Source of the DNA: Whalleya microplaca
Taxonomy: Eukaryota; Ascomycota; Sordariomycetes; Xylariales; Xylariaceae
DNA length: 64,000 nt
NCBI GenBank assembly: GCA_022497155.1
Contig: MU385735.1
Location: 310,001-374,000 of the forward strand
Direction of reading: 5' to 3'
Shown here: positions 47,182-59,500 of the stretch, piece by piece
Position numbering within the stretch: position 1 is the stretch's first letter
Layout of the letters: each line of letters opens with the position of its first letter
The notes under the pieces: generated by a model
Told to the model about the DNA's origin: nothing
Databases searched by the model: none
The model's input: the letters and a program-made list of their open reading frames with translations, nothing else
Position numbers and translations under genes: made by a program

Positions 47182-48149
47182 GTTGATTTATCGTTTGCCT
47201 TGAGTTGTAAAGGCCGATTGGAGTAACACGCCGCTGTATAAGGCTCTACGATATTACTTAGGTAGCCTCTGGACGGTACGTATTGATCATAATACCTCAT
47301 CAACCAGCATCAAAACATTCATGGTTATCACAATGGAAATATCATGATAATCATCACCCAAAAAAAGCCTAGGCTATCAATTCCTATATTCTCACAAGTA
47401 CTGGATTTGAGGCGAAGAACACAACACATTGATTTAGCATTCCCCTCTTCTCTCCCTCGTATTGTTGTACCCCTGATTTTCTCTAGCCTATACTAGCAAA
47501 AGATGGAATCAGTAGTCCTAAAAGACTTCGCACTGTATAACAAGTAGTGATCCATATAACGTGCTTGATTTGTTAATGAGCCTGTTCATAAGACCACACA
47601 CCTAATCTTAACATAGGCTACTTATGCATAAGTACTGGTGTACTAAATATCCTCTTCTTTTCTCTAAGTGAGGGGCAGAACGGCATATTCTGATATTACT
47701 CTTAATATGCTCTTTTATCATGCGCGATTTAATTATATCAGTATTCGCATAATCACAGGATGAGAACTGCCGATGCCTTGAATGTACTTGAGTGGACGCA
47801 ACATGTGAAGGGGTGTCCAATAACCAGATAATAAGGCTGTCAAATGGTAGTATGATTTTTCAGCCCCCAACTCATCGTGGCCAGCCTGCTTCAACTGCAT
47901 GTTCGAATTTTGCTTAGCTACGTCACATTGACTGTACAGAAAAAGAAGGTGATTGCCTATCATATCACATTATCTTGCCGTTTCAGCGCACCACATACTG
48001 ATAGAGCCTCGAACTTTTTTTAAATGACGTGGAACCCCACCCTCGAGGATTGTCGAGACATTTTGCGCTCCTCATCTTTGTTGTAGTCAGTTAGACAATT
48101 TTCAAATCGACACATAAACCAATTATACAACCATTGAGGTACTTCCAAG
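47182..48149. other. Intergenic, no gene seen
   Basis: A 0.97-kb AT-rich stretch between the DUF1769 stop and the ankyrin gene. No coding structure. Confidence 0.55.
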
Positions 48150-51100
48150 ATGGCCGATGTAGTCAGTACTTTGTTGGTCGTGGTCGATGCTTTCAGTGGG
48201 TCGCAAGCAGAGAAAGCCAGCTCGGGCCCTCTCAGGAATATTTATGACCTCCTCAACCGGCTGAACAACGATCTTTTTTGGGTTGGAGGTTTAGACCTAA
48301 AACAGAATAGCAACGATGGGTTTGCTAAACAAGAGTTCAGAGAAATACAGCATCTGGTCAAAGAGACACTGGAAGTCGTTCAGAAGAGGCTTCTAGATAT
48401 GGAGATGCCATTCTTTCGCAAGGTCATAAGAATTGTTCTTGGAACTAGCAACCCTGATGACATCTTTTTGAAATTGGACCATCTTCGACATACGCTACTG
48501 CAATTGCAACGGTCAGCTACTCTCAGGATGGTAATATCATTTTCTGCGTCATGCTAATTTCTTATGTAGGTTCAGAGAAAGTCCAGCGCGCGATTTTAGT
48601 TCTGCTTTGAAGGCGGTATACAATGGAATATTGCATACTGCCGTTGAAAGCGGAGAGCTAGATCTGGTACTCCATTTCTTGAAAGCTGGCGCTGAAGTAA
48701 GCTACACCAACGCAGAAGGTAGAGGGCCTTTGCACATAGCTGCTAGAAGTGGACATGGGGACATGGCAGAGTATCTCCTTGGCGGTCACGATGAAGTTAG
48801 TATTGACATGCAAGACAAGCAAGGAAAGACGCCGCTCTATTATGCAGTGGAGTGTGGTCATCTGGCCTCTGTCAAATTGCTCTTAGAGAAAGGGGCGAAT
48901 CCAAATAGAATTACAAATCAGGGGAGCACGATCCTGGGCCTCGTTCTGGGCAAGGAGAGCCGCCAAGAGATTGCGACACAATTACTAAAACATAGCGCAT
49001 CACCGTCTAATATACCTGACCCTGGAGTACTAGAACTCATTACCGCCGCGGCGCAGGGACATGACGATATTATTATGGATATTCTCTCACATGGTGTAGA
49101 CGTGAACGGACAGGACGGATTTGGTTACAATGCACTATATGAGGCTGCAAGATTTGGGAATTGTGAGACCGTGAAGCTTCTTATTGGAGCTGGAGCAAAT
49201 CCCAACTCAAAGACTGGCCTGAGTGGCGATACAACTCTTCACGGGATCATCGACAAAGGTCGTAGATGTCGGGAACTTCTACATCGATTCAAAGACAATG
49301 CGGTTTTTGCTGCACGAACCGTCGACACACCTCCCCTATGCTCTAATCACCTAGAAGTCGCAGAAGTGCTCCTGCAATATGGGACGCTGTCTCACACCAA
49401 GCGATGGGACGACTGGAGCGTCGGTAAATTGATTCGTGAAGCATTAGCTGACCGGACAACTGGTTATAGCCAAGCTTTGACTATACAGGAGGAAGAGGTT
49501 ATCAAAAAAATTGATAGACTCATCGAAAATCCACCTATAGTAAAGCGAAAGACACCTCTAGAGAAATGGAGCCCTGTGCCACAGAAGATTTGGGGGCAAA
49601 AGCTAGTCTGTCAGTACTTCAAGATTAGGGCTCACCAACATAATGCAGTGAATTTTACACCTCGGCTTTCAACTATAAGCAAGCTCATTTATGACCGAGA
49701 AAATGTGGAGGAGAATCAATCTAGGGAATTACAGAATTGGAAGAATAACAAGACAGACAGTCAGTGCTGGAGGTGGATCCATCTCCCAGCAAACAACGTG
49801 AGCATCACAAGTACAAAATTGGGTTACTGTCCAAAACATAGCTAACAACTTCATGTATCAGAAGCGCTGGGCCAAGGTCAGTACACCACCTTGCTTATTA
49901 TACGTAGTGCTAAGACCAGTAGGACCTCATAAGTGTTTTATTTCGAGAGAACGATCCTGAAAACGACCAAACCATGTCGAAGTCACGAGGGCTCGAGGAA
50001 TTTATGGATGAATCATATCATGAGTTCAGGGGGGCGGCATCTTATACACGGTACCGAAAGCCAGGGTTTGAGACAGCGAAGGGCACCAATTGTAGCTCGC
50101 TGGTTGTATGTGAGTACTTACTCGCGTTGGTATTTTGCTCACACTTAAGTTACAGATCCCATATTTTGATATGGAAACGGAATCATTCATCACTCGTTGG
50201 GAAAAGCAAGACAATGAGCACATCACGAATATGCAAAAACTTGCACAGGCGTATCAGCACGGCGGCACGTCTGACGAGGACCTTCACCTAGCCTGTACAC
50301 TAGATCAATCGTACTATACGTCACTTCCTGACTCAAGCATTAGAAACAGGGACAGAGATCAAGTGGTTTTTCGGTTCCATTCCAGGAAAGAAGAGGATCC
50401 AGCAACGTCAAAGAATAGAACGGTGGCACCATACGGTAATATAGCAGGAGAGAAGCACCCAACGACACAATCTGGAAGCAAAAGGTTGGCAAAGCTCGTG
50501 ATGGTCAGCCAATTATGGTTGTGGAAGATCAATGAAGGTAGGTTTTCTTATGAGTAGCGCACATGTCCTCAAGTGCTGACGAGGTAGATACCCTCACTGC
50601 GTTTCCCGAACGTTGGTGTGAAAGCCAAGAGGATGATATCCTAACTCACGTTTTACGCAATATCTCTGAATATCCACCATGTTCATTAGATGAGATGATA
50701 CAGGATATTTTGCGGCAGTGTATCGGATTCGTCGATGCGCCATCGAATGCAGGTCTTGATGGCAACCTGTTTGATATATTTGAACAGAGCATTGCAAAGC
50801 TAGTGAGTAGCTTATTTGTCATATTTAAGATACAATTGGCTGATTGCCCTCAAAAGTCGAATAACGAGACAGCATGCTATAAATTATTCTGCAAACACCA
50901 AACTATATGCGCACAAATGAACCCAAGAATGAAGAATGGCGAGAATGTAACCCAAGCGGAACTGGCTTATTTCAGAGACGCCGAGGACAATATTTGCGAT
51001 ATTACCGAGGAAGTCAAGCACCTCGAAGAGATAAAAGACATCTGCGACGAACTAAAGATGATACAACGGGTTCTCGAAGACCAGGAAATCGTGCTCAAAA

Positions 51101-51817
51101 AGTATTCCAAGGCCAAAAATAGTAAACTCGACAAAGACGTACTAGATAGTCTCTCCTTCCGGCAATTAAAAGCGGCTAGGCTTTATAACGAAGCAGAATC
51201 TGTCGGAAACTCAGTAAGCAGTCACTGGGTGAGATTTTGTTTGACATCAATCTAACCGCAAAAATCTATCAAAAGCTCAGGAACCTCCTGGATTTGAAGC
51301 AGAAGCAGGGCAATCTAAATGAGGCCAGAGATATGCGAAAACTAGCTGATGCAGCAGAGAAAAGGGACTTGGATGGAAAGACGCAATCACAATTGCTTTT
51401 CGTCTTCACATTCGTTACTGTGATATATCTAAGATTTGCTCTTAATAACACCGACAGCCCATTCCTCTCGGTGGTTGATTCTCACAAGATATAGACCCCT
51501 CTAGCATTCACCTCAAGTTTCTTTGCAATACCAAGCTTAGACTTCCCTCGTGCTAATAACGGCGATGATGTTGCATGGCGATGGTGGCAGATCTTTGTCG
51601 GGTCATGTAAGCCCAGACTTATTCTAATTGACGACTTAAGCTAATTTCCCTCCTTCAAGTGGTGGCTGAAATTGTGACGTTGGTTGTCTTCATGTACTGG
51701 TGGAAGCAATCTTCGCGCAGTCAGTCTACCAAGAAAATGCCTCAGCTAGTGAGAGAGATCATGGCTCTCAGGCGCCAGGTACGGAATACCCCAGGAGATG
51801 TCGAAAAACTCCCTTGA
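48150..51817 (+). CDS. Ankyrin-repeat protein with C-terminal CorA-like membrane domain
   Basis: Ten exons give an open 1042-residue protein: 48150..48511, 48570..49797, 49862..49876, 49950..50105, 50156..50537, 50588..50802, 50857..51213, 51276..51419, 51495..51606 and 51660..51817. Every junction keeps frame. The first 120 residues are helical and unassigned. Ankyrin repeats follow (GRGPLHIAARSGHGDMAEYL, GKTPLYYAVECGHLASVKLL, GYNALYEAARFGNCETVKLL), to about residue 330. The C-terminal half has the marks of fungal CorA-like proteins: DQVVFRFH, MVSQLWLWKI, TLTAFPERW, a coiled-coil LLDLKQKQGNLNEA, and two membrane spans (LLFVFTFVT with PLAFTSSFFAI, and VAEIVTLVVFMYWW). No GMN pore motif is seen, so Mg2+ transport is doubtful. 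Such multidomain proteins are expanded and variable in fungi. The 15-nt third exon and the 51419/51495 junction are uncertain. Confidence 0.8.
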
Positions 51818-53584
51818 TCATCGTGAATGAGATTAAGAACAGCCTGGATCAAAGTATTTCTCCTTGGCTCTTCCAGCTTGAGATATGTGGTCAGCGCATG
51901 GACTTATAGGACAGTTGTATAGCTATTTGGGTTATTTTTTTTAGGTCTGCTTGATTTATTCATTGGTAGTAATGAAAGTTTAACGACAGCAAACTATTCA
52001 TATTTGATCTTATATAAACTCTCATTAATTATTAAGCTATATTCTAGTTGCCTTTGTACTGTCTGAGAGCTTTGGTGGCAAGACCCATTGTTTTGGCAAA
52101 TGTTGTGGTTGGGTTGTACTATTCAGAGATTACTAGAAAAGACCTGAAACCAGATCAACATCTTTAAGGCATTTCTTTGAGGGACGATATGTCGACCATG
52201 TGCCCCTTTGCGAGAGCTAACGAGAGAACCGCTAGTGGTCAGTTGGATATTCTCTCGAAGTCGAATCCACCCTTCTGTACGCCGGTAAACTCGCTTGAGG
52301 GCCTCACAACATTGTGGCTTCGTCAGATGCTTTGGGGTTTTCTGGGACCCATCTGGGCGTCGCAGGCGTCGACTTCCAATTTGCAAGAAGGGCTCGTCGA
52401 CCAATACATGCCCAACGCTTCTGGTCGGCCGCCCAACATATTCGTGGGACCACGGAAGAGCTATCAAAGCCCCATAATCTCACTCTACGACAGGCCATCA
52501 CACTGGAAGATGATATAGATCTTGGCGTCGAGACTCCCGTCATGCCAAAGGCCATTTTTCTCTTTCAAAAGGTCTGGATGACCATATCCAGGCCGCCATC
52601 TTCTAATGAAGCTCCTGCAGCAATACTCGATCCGAGATGGATTTGGTGGCTAGCGGAACTGCCAAGATTGTGTTCGGCAATTCATCCATTTCGATCCTGT
52701 CTTCTACTCCGCTCGACAACTCCAACATGGCCGTCATCCACGAAGCCGTTCACATTTGTTTCTTAGGGAGCTCGAACGCGACTACCCTGGTTCGCTTCGG
52801 ATGATGTCGTCGAGTAGTCGTTGAAAGGGAAGTTCAATCAAGCTTCTGCTCTGGTATCCACATATCCCCACACGGACACTGATTCTAGGCACCTAATTTA
52901 TTCTACTATGCTCGACGTCTCGTTTCACGCGGCATTTCTCACAAGGTCAACCCCTGAGACGGGACTGTGTGGCCAGCCCGACATCGATCTGATGCGTGCG
53001 AGTGAACCTGGAGATATGCGCTCCGAAGCCAGTGTCTGGGACTCTGCTACCTGTGATTGCAGTGCTACACAAACACCAAATAGGTATCTCAAGCTGCGGC
53101 AATATGGACATTATTAGTAAAAAATGGACAACACCTGATAGCTCAGGTCGAGAATTTGACCACGATATTATTCAGTCCTGCATCAGCGGCGGGCGATTGC
53201 GCTTGTTCTTTATCACAAAATGGGATCTTGCAAAACCTGATAACGGCTCAATTATACGTGATAAGCTGCGAGAAACAATATCTTCTTACTATCTTCGACA
53301 TTGGAAGCCGGAAATAGTAGCATTGTCAGTGTCCTCGGGCTCTTGTAGGCTAGGTCTATCCTCCACATCTAGTGTACGACATCCTCATCTAACGAAAGAA
53401 GGGATGGATGTCATTGCAGATATTATCGACACAGTGATACACAGGTACAAATGTAGGTGGTGAACGTCACTGCAATTATTTTGATTGATACTGAGGATTT
53501 GGGCACTCGAAGTTTCGACATTAGACTCCCAATAATTTTGACTATTAACAATGGCACGCCTCCTCTAGTGCAGGACAGACGACC
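51818..53584. other. Decayed zone with fragmentary coding-like stretches
   Basis: Several overlapping open frames on the plus strand (about 52314-52766, 52821-53117, 52996-53463) have coding-like composition but shift frame repeatedly, end in stops and give no single product by splicing. One fragment reads RLRLFFITKWDLAKP. I cannot assign a family. It may be a second broken gene upstream of the PKS relic, or upstream PKS domains too damaged to recognise. Confidence 0.4.
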
Positions 53585-54360
53585 ATGCTAGGGCATATGA
53601 TCTAAACATCATGCTTGATGACTGCTAGAATATGAGCGATGTGATTAGAGAGTGCATTTATTCCTTGGCATCGCTATCCTCACGCTAAGATTTTAGAAAT
53701 CGGTAAGATATGCATTCGAGAATACTCTATCAACGCTATGTAACAGAAGAACTAACCTAGGTGTCCGAACTGGTGGGGCCACGGAAACAACCCTAGAGAG
53801 CATCGGGAAAGCCTTCCCCTATACTTACACCGACATATCGGCAAGCTTCTTCGGAACAGCTACCGAGATGTTTGAGATACCAGGATAAATGATCATCAAG
53901 GTACCCGACGTCGAGATGATTCCGGCGATGCAGGGGTTTGAGGCTTACTCGTACGACGTTATCATCGCGCCCAATATCCAGGACCCAACAGCTTCTCTCA
54001 GAAAGAAGATTAGAGAATGGGAGATGACTCTTCAAGCCTTGAAGGTATTTCATATTGCTGAACATAATGAATAGCAGGCCTATTCCGGTCCCAAATACTG
54101 GAGGTGGTATCCCACACTGGTGGCTTGGGATGGTTGACGACGGCCAATACGCCCCAACCACCTCACCTGGGGCGCAGCATAACGCTTTCCGCAAATTTGG
54201 GTCCTCGGGCGCCGACGCCATCACTTCCGAAGTTGACGGCTTAACATCGCCGTTCTCCATCATTGTGACACAGGCCGTCAATGATCCAGTGGATGAATGG
54301 TCTCCGGCGGCTTTTCAAGTTGCCCTGGACGTTGTTGTCAGTCGACCTGAGCTGATCTAA
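53585..54360 (+). pseudogene. Relic C-methyltransferase domain of a highly reducing polyketide synthase
   Basis: Fragment of the SAM-dependent C-methyltransferase domain of an HR-PKS. Pieces in order are AHRYPHAKILEIG, a 58-bp intron still with good ends (53703-53760), TGGATETTLESIGKAF, YTYTDISASFFGTA, GFEAYSYDVIIAPNIQDP, then HWWLGMVDDGQYAPT and ITSEVDGLTSPFSIIVTQAV. The glycine loop of SAM motif I is altered. Reading frame is lost at least twice: a stop falls at about 53886-53888, just after TEMFEIPG, and a stop falls near 54072, with the following block in another frame. Ketosynthase, acyltransferase, dehydratase, enoylreductase, ketoreductase and carrier domains are not seen beside it. 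The gene is clearly dead. It may be a leftover of a larger cluster. Confidence 0.8.
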
Positions 54361-54905
54361 GTTGCTGCTGCTTTAACTCCAGTCATAGACGTGCCGCTGC
54401 AAAATAGCGACCCCATAATTTGACAGGTCGCAAATCGGACTATTGATCTCACCAACCCTTACCAATAAAGTGACTACGACAAAATAGGATATGTCTACGT
54501 GAGAGCTTGGGAACCTTGAGGCCGTTAGTATGATTTCTGCACACTTGCCAATCAACCACACCAATTCTAGTATATGGAAGGAATGAAAAGCTTGTAAGTC
54601 ATATTACGTTAGGAAGAGGTTTCGAGGTTTGCCTCTCCTGAAAGGCTAGAGCAGAAAGCTGAGTTTCGTGTTCCACGGCCATAGAGTAAGCTCAAGACTA
54701 CAGATATTGTAACCCGTCAAAATGCCAACTACATGAGGCCGTGTAATATATTCATTAGTCATTAATAGACAACGTATATACATGAATCCGTCTAAAACGT
54801 GCCATAAAAACCCTGATATTCATACTGCTGGTTTTATTAATAAATATTTCCCTGCCACAGTCATCCGACAAGGCTGAAGGTCTAAAACGCTTTGCTAAAA
54901 ACATG
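54361..54905. other. Intergenic between PKS relic and receptor gene
   Basis: A 545-bp stretch between the end of the relic and the stop of the CFEM receptor gene. No gene seen. Confidence 0.5.
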
Positions 54906-56515
54906 CTATAAGGGCGAAGGCGTGTCCCGGTCATCATCCTTGGTGGCCCTTTTGGGTCTCCCTGTCGAAGAAATGGTGACAGATGCGCCCATATCCGAGC
55001 GCATGTTGTCTAAGGGTACGAGATCGACTTTGTCGCTAGAATATCCGTATTCGTGCTGTAGCACGGGGGCGAGGTGCTCAGTGTTCCGCTTAGTCGATTT
55101 TACCGAGAATCGTATAGATTTCCGATTCGCCGATGAATCGCTGTGTGTTCCGGGCGCGCTTCGGTCTCCGTAGGACCTATCAGCCGAGTTTATCTTGTTC
55201 CCGTAATATGAGACGGCTCGACGAGCAATCGAGGCATCGAAGACCTTGGGCGCGACACGTATAAGGAGAAGACGTATCGCGGGCATGCATGCACATATAA
55301 TACCGATGGTGATCTCAACTGTCGACCAGAGTGAGACGCCCCAATAGTCCCACGTGAGATTGGTCGATGATCGAAACTCGACGAGGGATGAGAGACGTAT
55401 GATGCTGACCACCGTAACACTAGGAGAGTTAGCATAGGCTCAAAGGTGAAGTGGAGGAGGCCTTTATATCATACAAAGTGCCGACGCAAAACATCAAAGT
55501 CACGCCAATCTTCTTCTTCCAGTGAAGTTTCAGCTTTCTCAGTTGTGACAGAGGCAAGACTAGCATCCAAAGATCGATAGCAATGCTGATAATTGCGTTT
55601 GCCCAGGCTATGGCATGCTGGTTTGCACATTTGCCGCCCCCCTCTCCTTTCCAGTTGGTCCAATTGTAACTAATAGGCTGGCATTGGAAAACGGCCGTGA
55701 AAATGAAAGCAAGACCAAACATGACGTTGAAAGCAACTGTGCCCCACAGCAGACGACGGATGATAGGTCCAGGGAAAATCCGTAGGTAGAAGAATAATAG
55801 CGATAGTTTTAATACGAACACCTCGGAGAAGTAAAGGACGGTGATGATGTAGAATCCTCTGGCGAAATCTGTGATTTGGTCCGCAGTCAAGGTCCAGATG
55901 TCCTTGCCTAGGCCGTTGCCAGTGAGCAACACCACGTTGACGATAGCAGATGGTAGACAGTTCAGCAACGTTAAAAGGACAAATAAGTCATCGGGCCCGA
56001 GGCTATTAGTGCTGAAGAACTTGATATAACCGAGTCGAATTAGAACAACGAGACCTGAAAGGCCCATCAAGACGCATGAGACGATGTTGTATTCGCTTCG
56101 TTTGTCACGAACTGGTGCGCCACACTCTGTCTGTGTAAGATTTTTGGCGGCTGTTTCAATGCGTTAGCCGTCTATTTATATTGGTAAAAAGGCATGGCTC
56201 AAATACTTAGGGACTCTACGACAGTACAGCTCTGGACTATGCATGTCTCAGCAGCCTGTGTCAGTTCCGTGTTGGTGCACTGGCAAGCTACATCGGTCAC
56301 GCCGCAGGGTGAGGCCTCGATCGCAGCCAAGAGACATGTTACCTATCAAGATTAGCATCAGATTCATTAGGGCGTGATGCCATCTAGGAGTCGAGAATGC
56401 GTACAGCACAGCTAGGAAGTTTTGCGACGAATGCAGCGACCTCAGCAGGGGACGCTGCCGCGCCCAAGCCAGTGAAGGCCGCGATCAACGTACAAAGAAT
56501 CAAGACAATCCGCAT
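54906..56515 (-). CDS. CFEM-domain Pth11-like G-protein-coupled receptor
   Basis: Seven-helix surface receptor of the Pth11-like class, 478 residues. Exons are 56515..56405, 56342..56207, 56150..55475 and 55419..54906, with introns of 62, 56 and 55 bp. The start MRIVLILCTLIAAFTGLGAA is a signal peptide. The CFEM domain follows (LPSCAVTCLLAAIEASPCG, DVACQCTN, CIVQSCTVVESL, TECGAP), with the eight-cysteine pattern expected. Seven hydrophobic segments follow (for example GLSGLVVLIRLGYI, GFYIITVLYFSEVFVLKLSL, LWSTVEITIGIICACMPAI). A charged cytosolic tail of about 110 residues ends it. Pth11-type receptors sense hydrophobic surfaces or host cues and signal through cAMP in plant-associated fungi. 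All introns restore known family signatures, so the model is firm. The ligand is unknown. Confidence 0.93.
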
Positions 56516-59500
56516 CTTTGTACAACATCGCCGACAAGCAGTTACACAGGTGAGTAACGGTTATCCAGCCAGCAGTCAGCGGCTCAAATAGAAAACAAAA
56601 GCTTAAGGAATGACACTGGCATCAACCACGTGGAAGCGGAACGATGCGATCTTACCCCAAGCCATTGCGACAGACTGGCGCTGTTATATTCTTCAAGCAA
56701 TGTCGCGCAACACACTACTACACGAGTGGGACTCATCTTGATTGACCCCAGCTGCCCCGTAGACCATATAACAGGACCTGCATACATACTACTATGTAAA
56801 TTGAACGAACGTCCGAACGTGAAGATCGGTTAAGTATACTTAAGTTGGGGACCAGTCGAGTGACCCAGCGAACAATCTGACCAGCGCCATCTGTGTATGC
56901 TCTATAAGGTAAGTGGCCTAACCTACTAGGGAATCGGGATGTCGATCATGATGACTGGGCAACGCTCTAAGAAGCCGTCAGCGTCCCATTTGTCCACTGA
57001 TTCTGTTCTATGCAGGTCCGTCTTCGGAATTCTTCCGAATTCGTGAGACTAACGCCACTACTGCGTAGACATTTCTGCTATATCATTCGGCAGTAGAACC
57101 AACCGGCCGGACCGTTCACGTCGGACCGGTTCACGTCGGACCGGTTCATGTTGCTCTTAGCAGCATTTTGATCTGAAAGAAACAAGCAGCTGTCACTCTG
57201 TTCAGCACAGACGACATACCTAATGGGTAGAAACATTTCACCGGGATATACACAATAAACAGAACGGCACGCTTTGGCCTCGACAGACTTCTCATGAACC
57301 AAATAATAGACGACCTTAAACGACCTATGTAGTGTGAGACTTTACCAGTTTCAATTAGCAACCGATGATCATCTGCAAGGCACAGGGGAGCCTGAACTAG
57401 GTAAGGGCCCCCCAGCATGTATGTAGCCTGCATCTCGGCGTTTTAGGCAGTTGAAGCAAAATCGGACGTAGTATGAACTTTTGCTTGAACTTTTGCGCAA
57501 ATACTATGTGATAATGTCGATGCAAAACTCCGCCCTGATGATGTAGGTGTTTTTTTCGTTACGTGCACCAGATGTTGAAGTTGGGCCGGCGCGCTTACTA
57601 TGTATATATGATAGACTACAACGACCAACTAGGATTGGAATTGCGAGATCAGCGCCCGGCATCGTCCTGATCAGATAATAAATGATTGATAGTAAGGGGC
57701 CCGGGGCTGTTCGGTTCCAAAAGAACCATCTGCTAAAGTACATCGGGCCAGCGGCCTCCCTATTGCCGGTCAGTGCCTCAGATTGAAGCCAAGTCTCAAG
57801 CGTCGTTCGATTTGTGGGGTGGTACAAGAAGATATCCACATGGCCACAGGGCTTGCTCAAACTCACAGACTCATTCATTCCAATCACTTTCAGCCGACAA
57901 ACCCTTATCCATTGGGTGCACGTCCGATAAAACGTTTAGCGAGGTAATTCCACAAGGGTTTGACGAAGTCGCTTGTCCTGGTCTGCATAATGTGTATATA
58001 ATATATATATAAGTCTTTTTAGCAGAAGCTTCTCTTGTAACCGAACGGTTCTTAAGCAGGTACCTCAACTTCACTCAATTTAACATCAATAGATACCATT
58101 GCTTTTTATCGCCATCGAAGAGTAGCTCAGTTGAGCTTCAAGTACTTCACCTAGGTGAATATTACGTTGATGTGTGTTATTTCCATATTGGTGGGTTGTA
58201 TGTAGCACTGCGTAGTAATATTGCGGACACCTACGCCGTACGTAGTAAAGTACAGAGTTCGGATATTTACGAGTCAAGAAGTGGGATACCCACGGACTAT
58301 TGTAACCAATTCCAAACCCAATCAAGCGTAGTCCGTCAATAGTGTTCACAAGAGTAAGTAGTGCATATATGTACTGCAAGTACGCAAACACAAACCTAGT
58401 TAGGCAGTTCATAATATTAATGAAGTCTCCGATAACAATAGCGATCTCCGACACATGCTGACGATCCCGCTGGACTGGGGAGCATCCCTGGCCACACGTG
58501 GTTATCCAAGGTTCAAAAGTCATGGTTCCGCCAGGGGAAAGTGGGGATGACTCATGGTGCCCCTATGCGCCCTGAGTTATTTGTTCACTTGCGACACACT
58601 TTAGTTATGGTATTCAAAGGTGGCTAGGAGGTACAGTGGTTATTATACGAACAAGGCAGGAAAATCCTAGCCAAATAATATGTATGTTTAAACTCTATTA
58701 AGTTAATATAGTAGTTGTATTCGGCTTATACATGTCTCTAAGCCCTACAAAGCCTGTCAACCGTATAAACCTCTGACATACTAGCAATGCCGCGAAACAT
58801 GCGGCGCTTGTCCATTGCACTACCGCAAATAGTTTCACACGCCGCGTACGTTCTAGAAAGTTCAAATGTTTCATACCTCTTACAATTACGAATAGTTTAA
58901 GGAACTATTCACGGGCAGTAATGTTTCATTTTAAGCCATCATCCCATAAATAATATACCATGGTATCAAAAAAGTGATGTTTTATCTTAAGTTCTTTCAT
59001 TCTAAAAAGATTTCTCGTCTGACGAATTCAGGTTTAATGCTTCTTTAGGTTGTATTACGTAGCCCTTGACTTGACTTGAGTAAAGCGGCAAGAGGTGGTG
59101 TGGGCGATTAGGGGTTAGCTACTGAAAATGGACAGACTAAGTTATCGGGCTATTATATAGTAGGGGATAGCCTCCTACTAGAAGATGTGTATTGATAATG
59201 GGCTGTCAAATCTTCTAGGATCTAAAATTCACTAGTTACGGCAAGTCATCTAACAGAGATATGTTTAGCTATGGATGAAAGGCTACAGGCTCTACGATGT
59301 ACGCAGTAGTGCCTCATTCATGCTCAGATGCTAAGGATATTCTACACCAGGACCGTAGTCTGTGTTTTCAAGGAAAGACTTGATAGCTAGCATACTTGCC
59401 GTGAACCGAGTGGTGCTGCTATATTAGGACTTTGATTGAGTATAGATATAATAAAACGTCTGTTTGTTAGGAGCTGATTACATATACTCTTCCCACTCCC

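Noticed and set aside
58086..58523. 145-codon minus-strand open frame with hydrophobic stretches
   Set aside because: I looked for transmembrane-receptor or transporter motifs and found none; no splice partner extends it.
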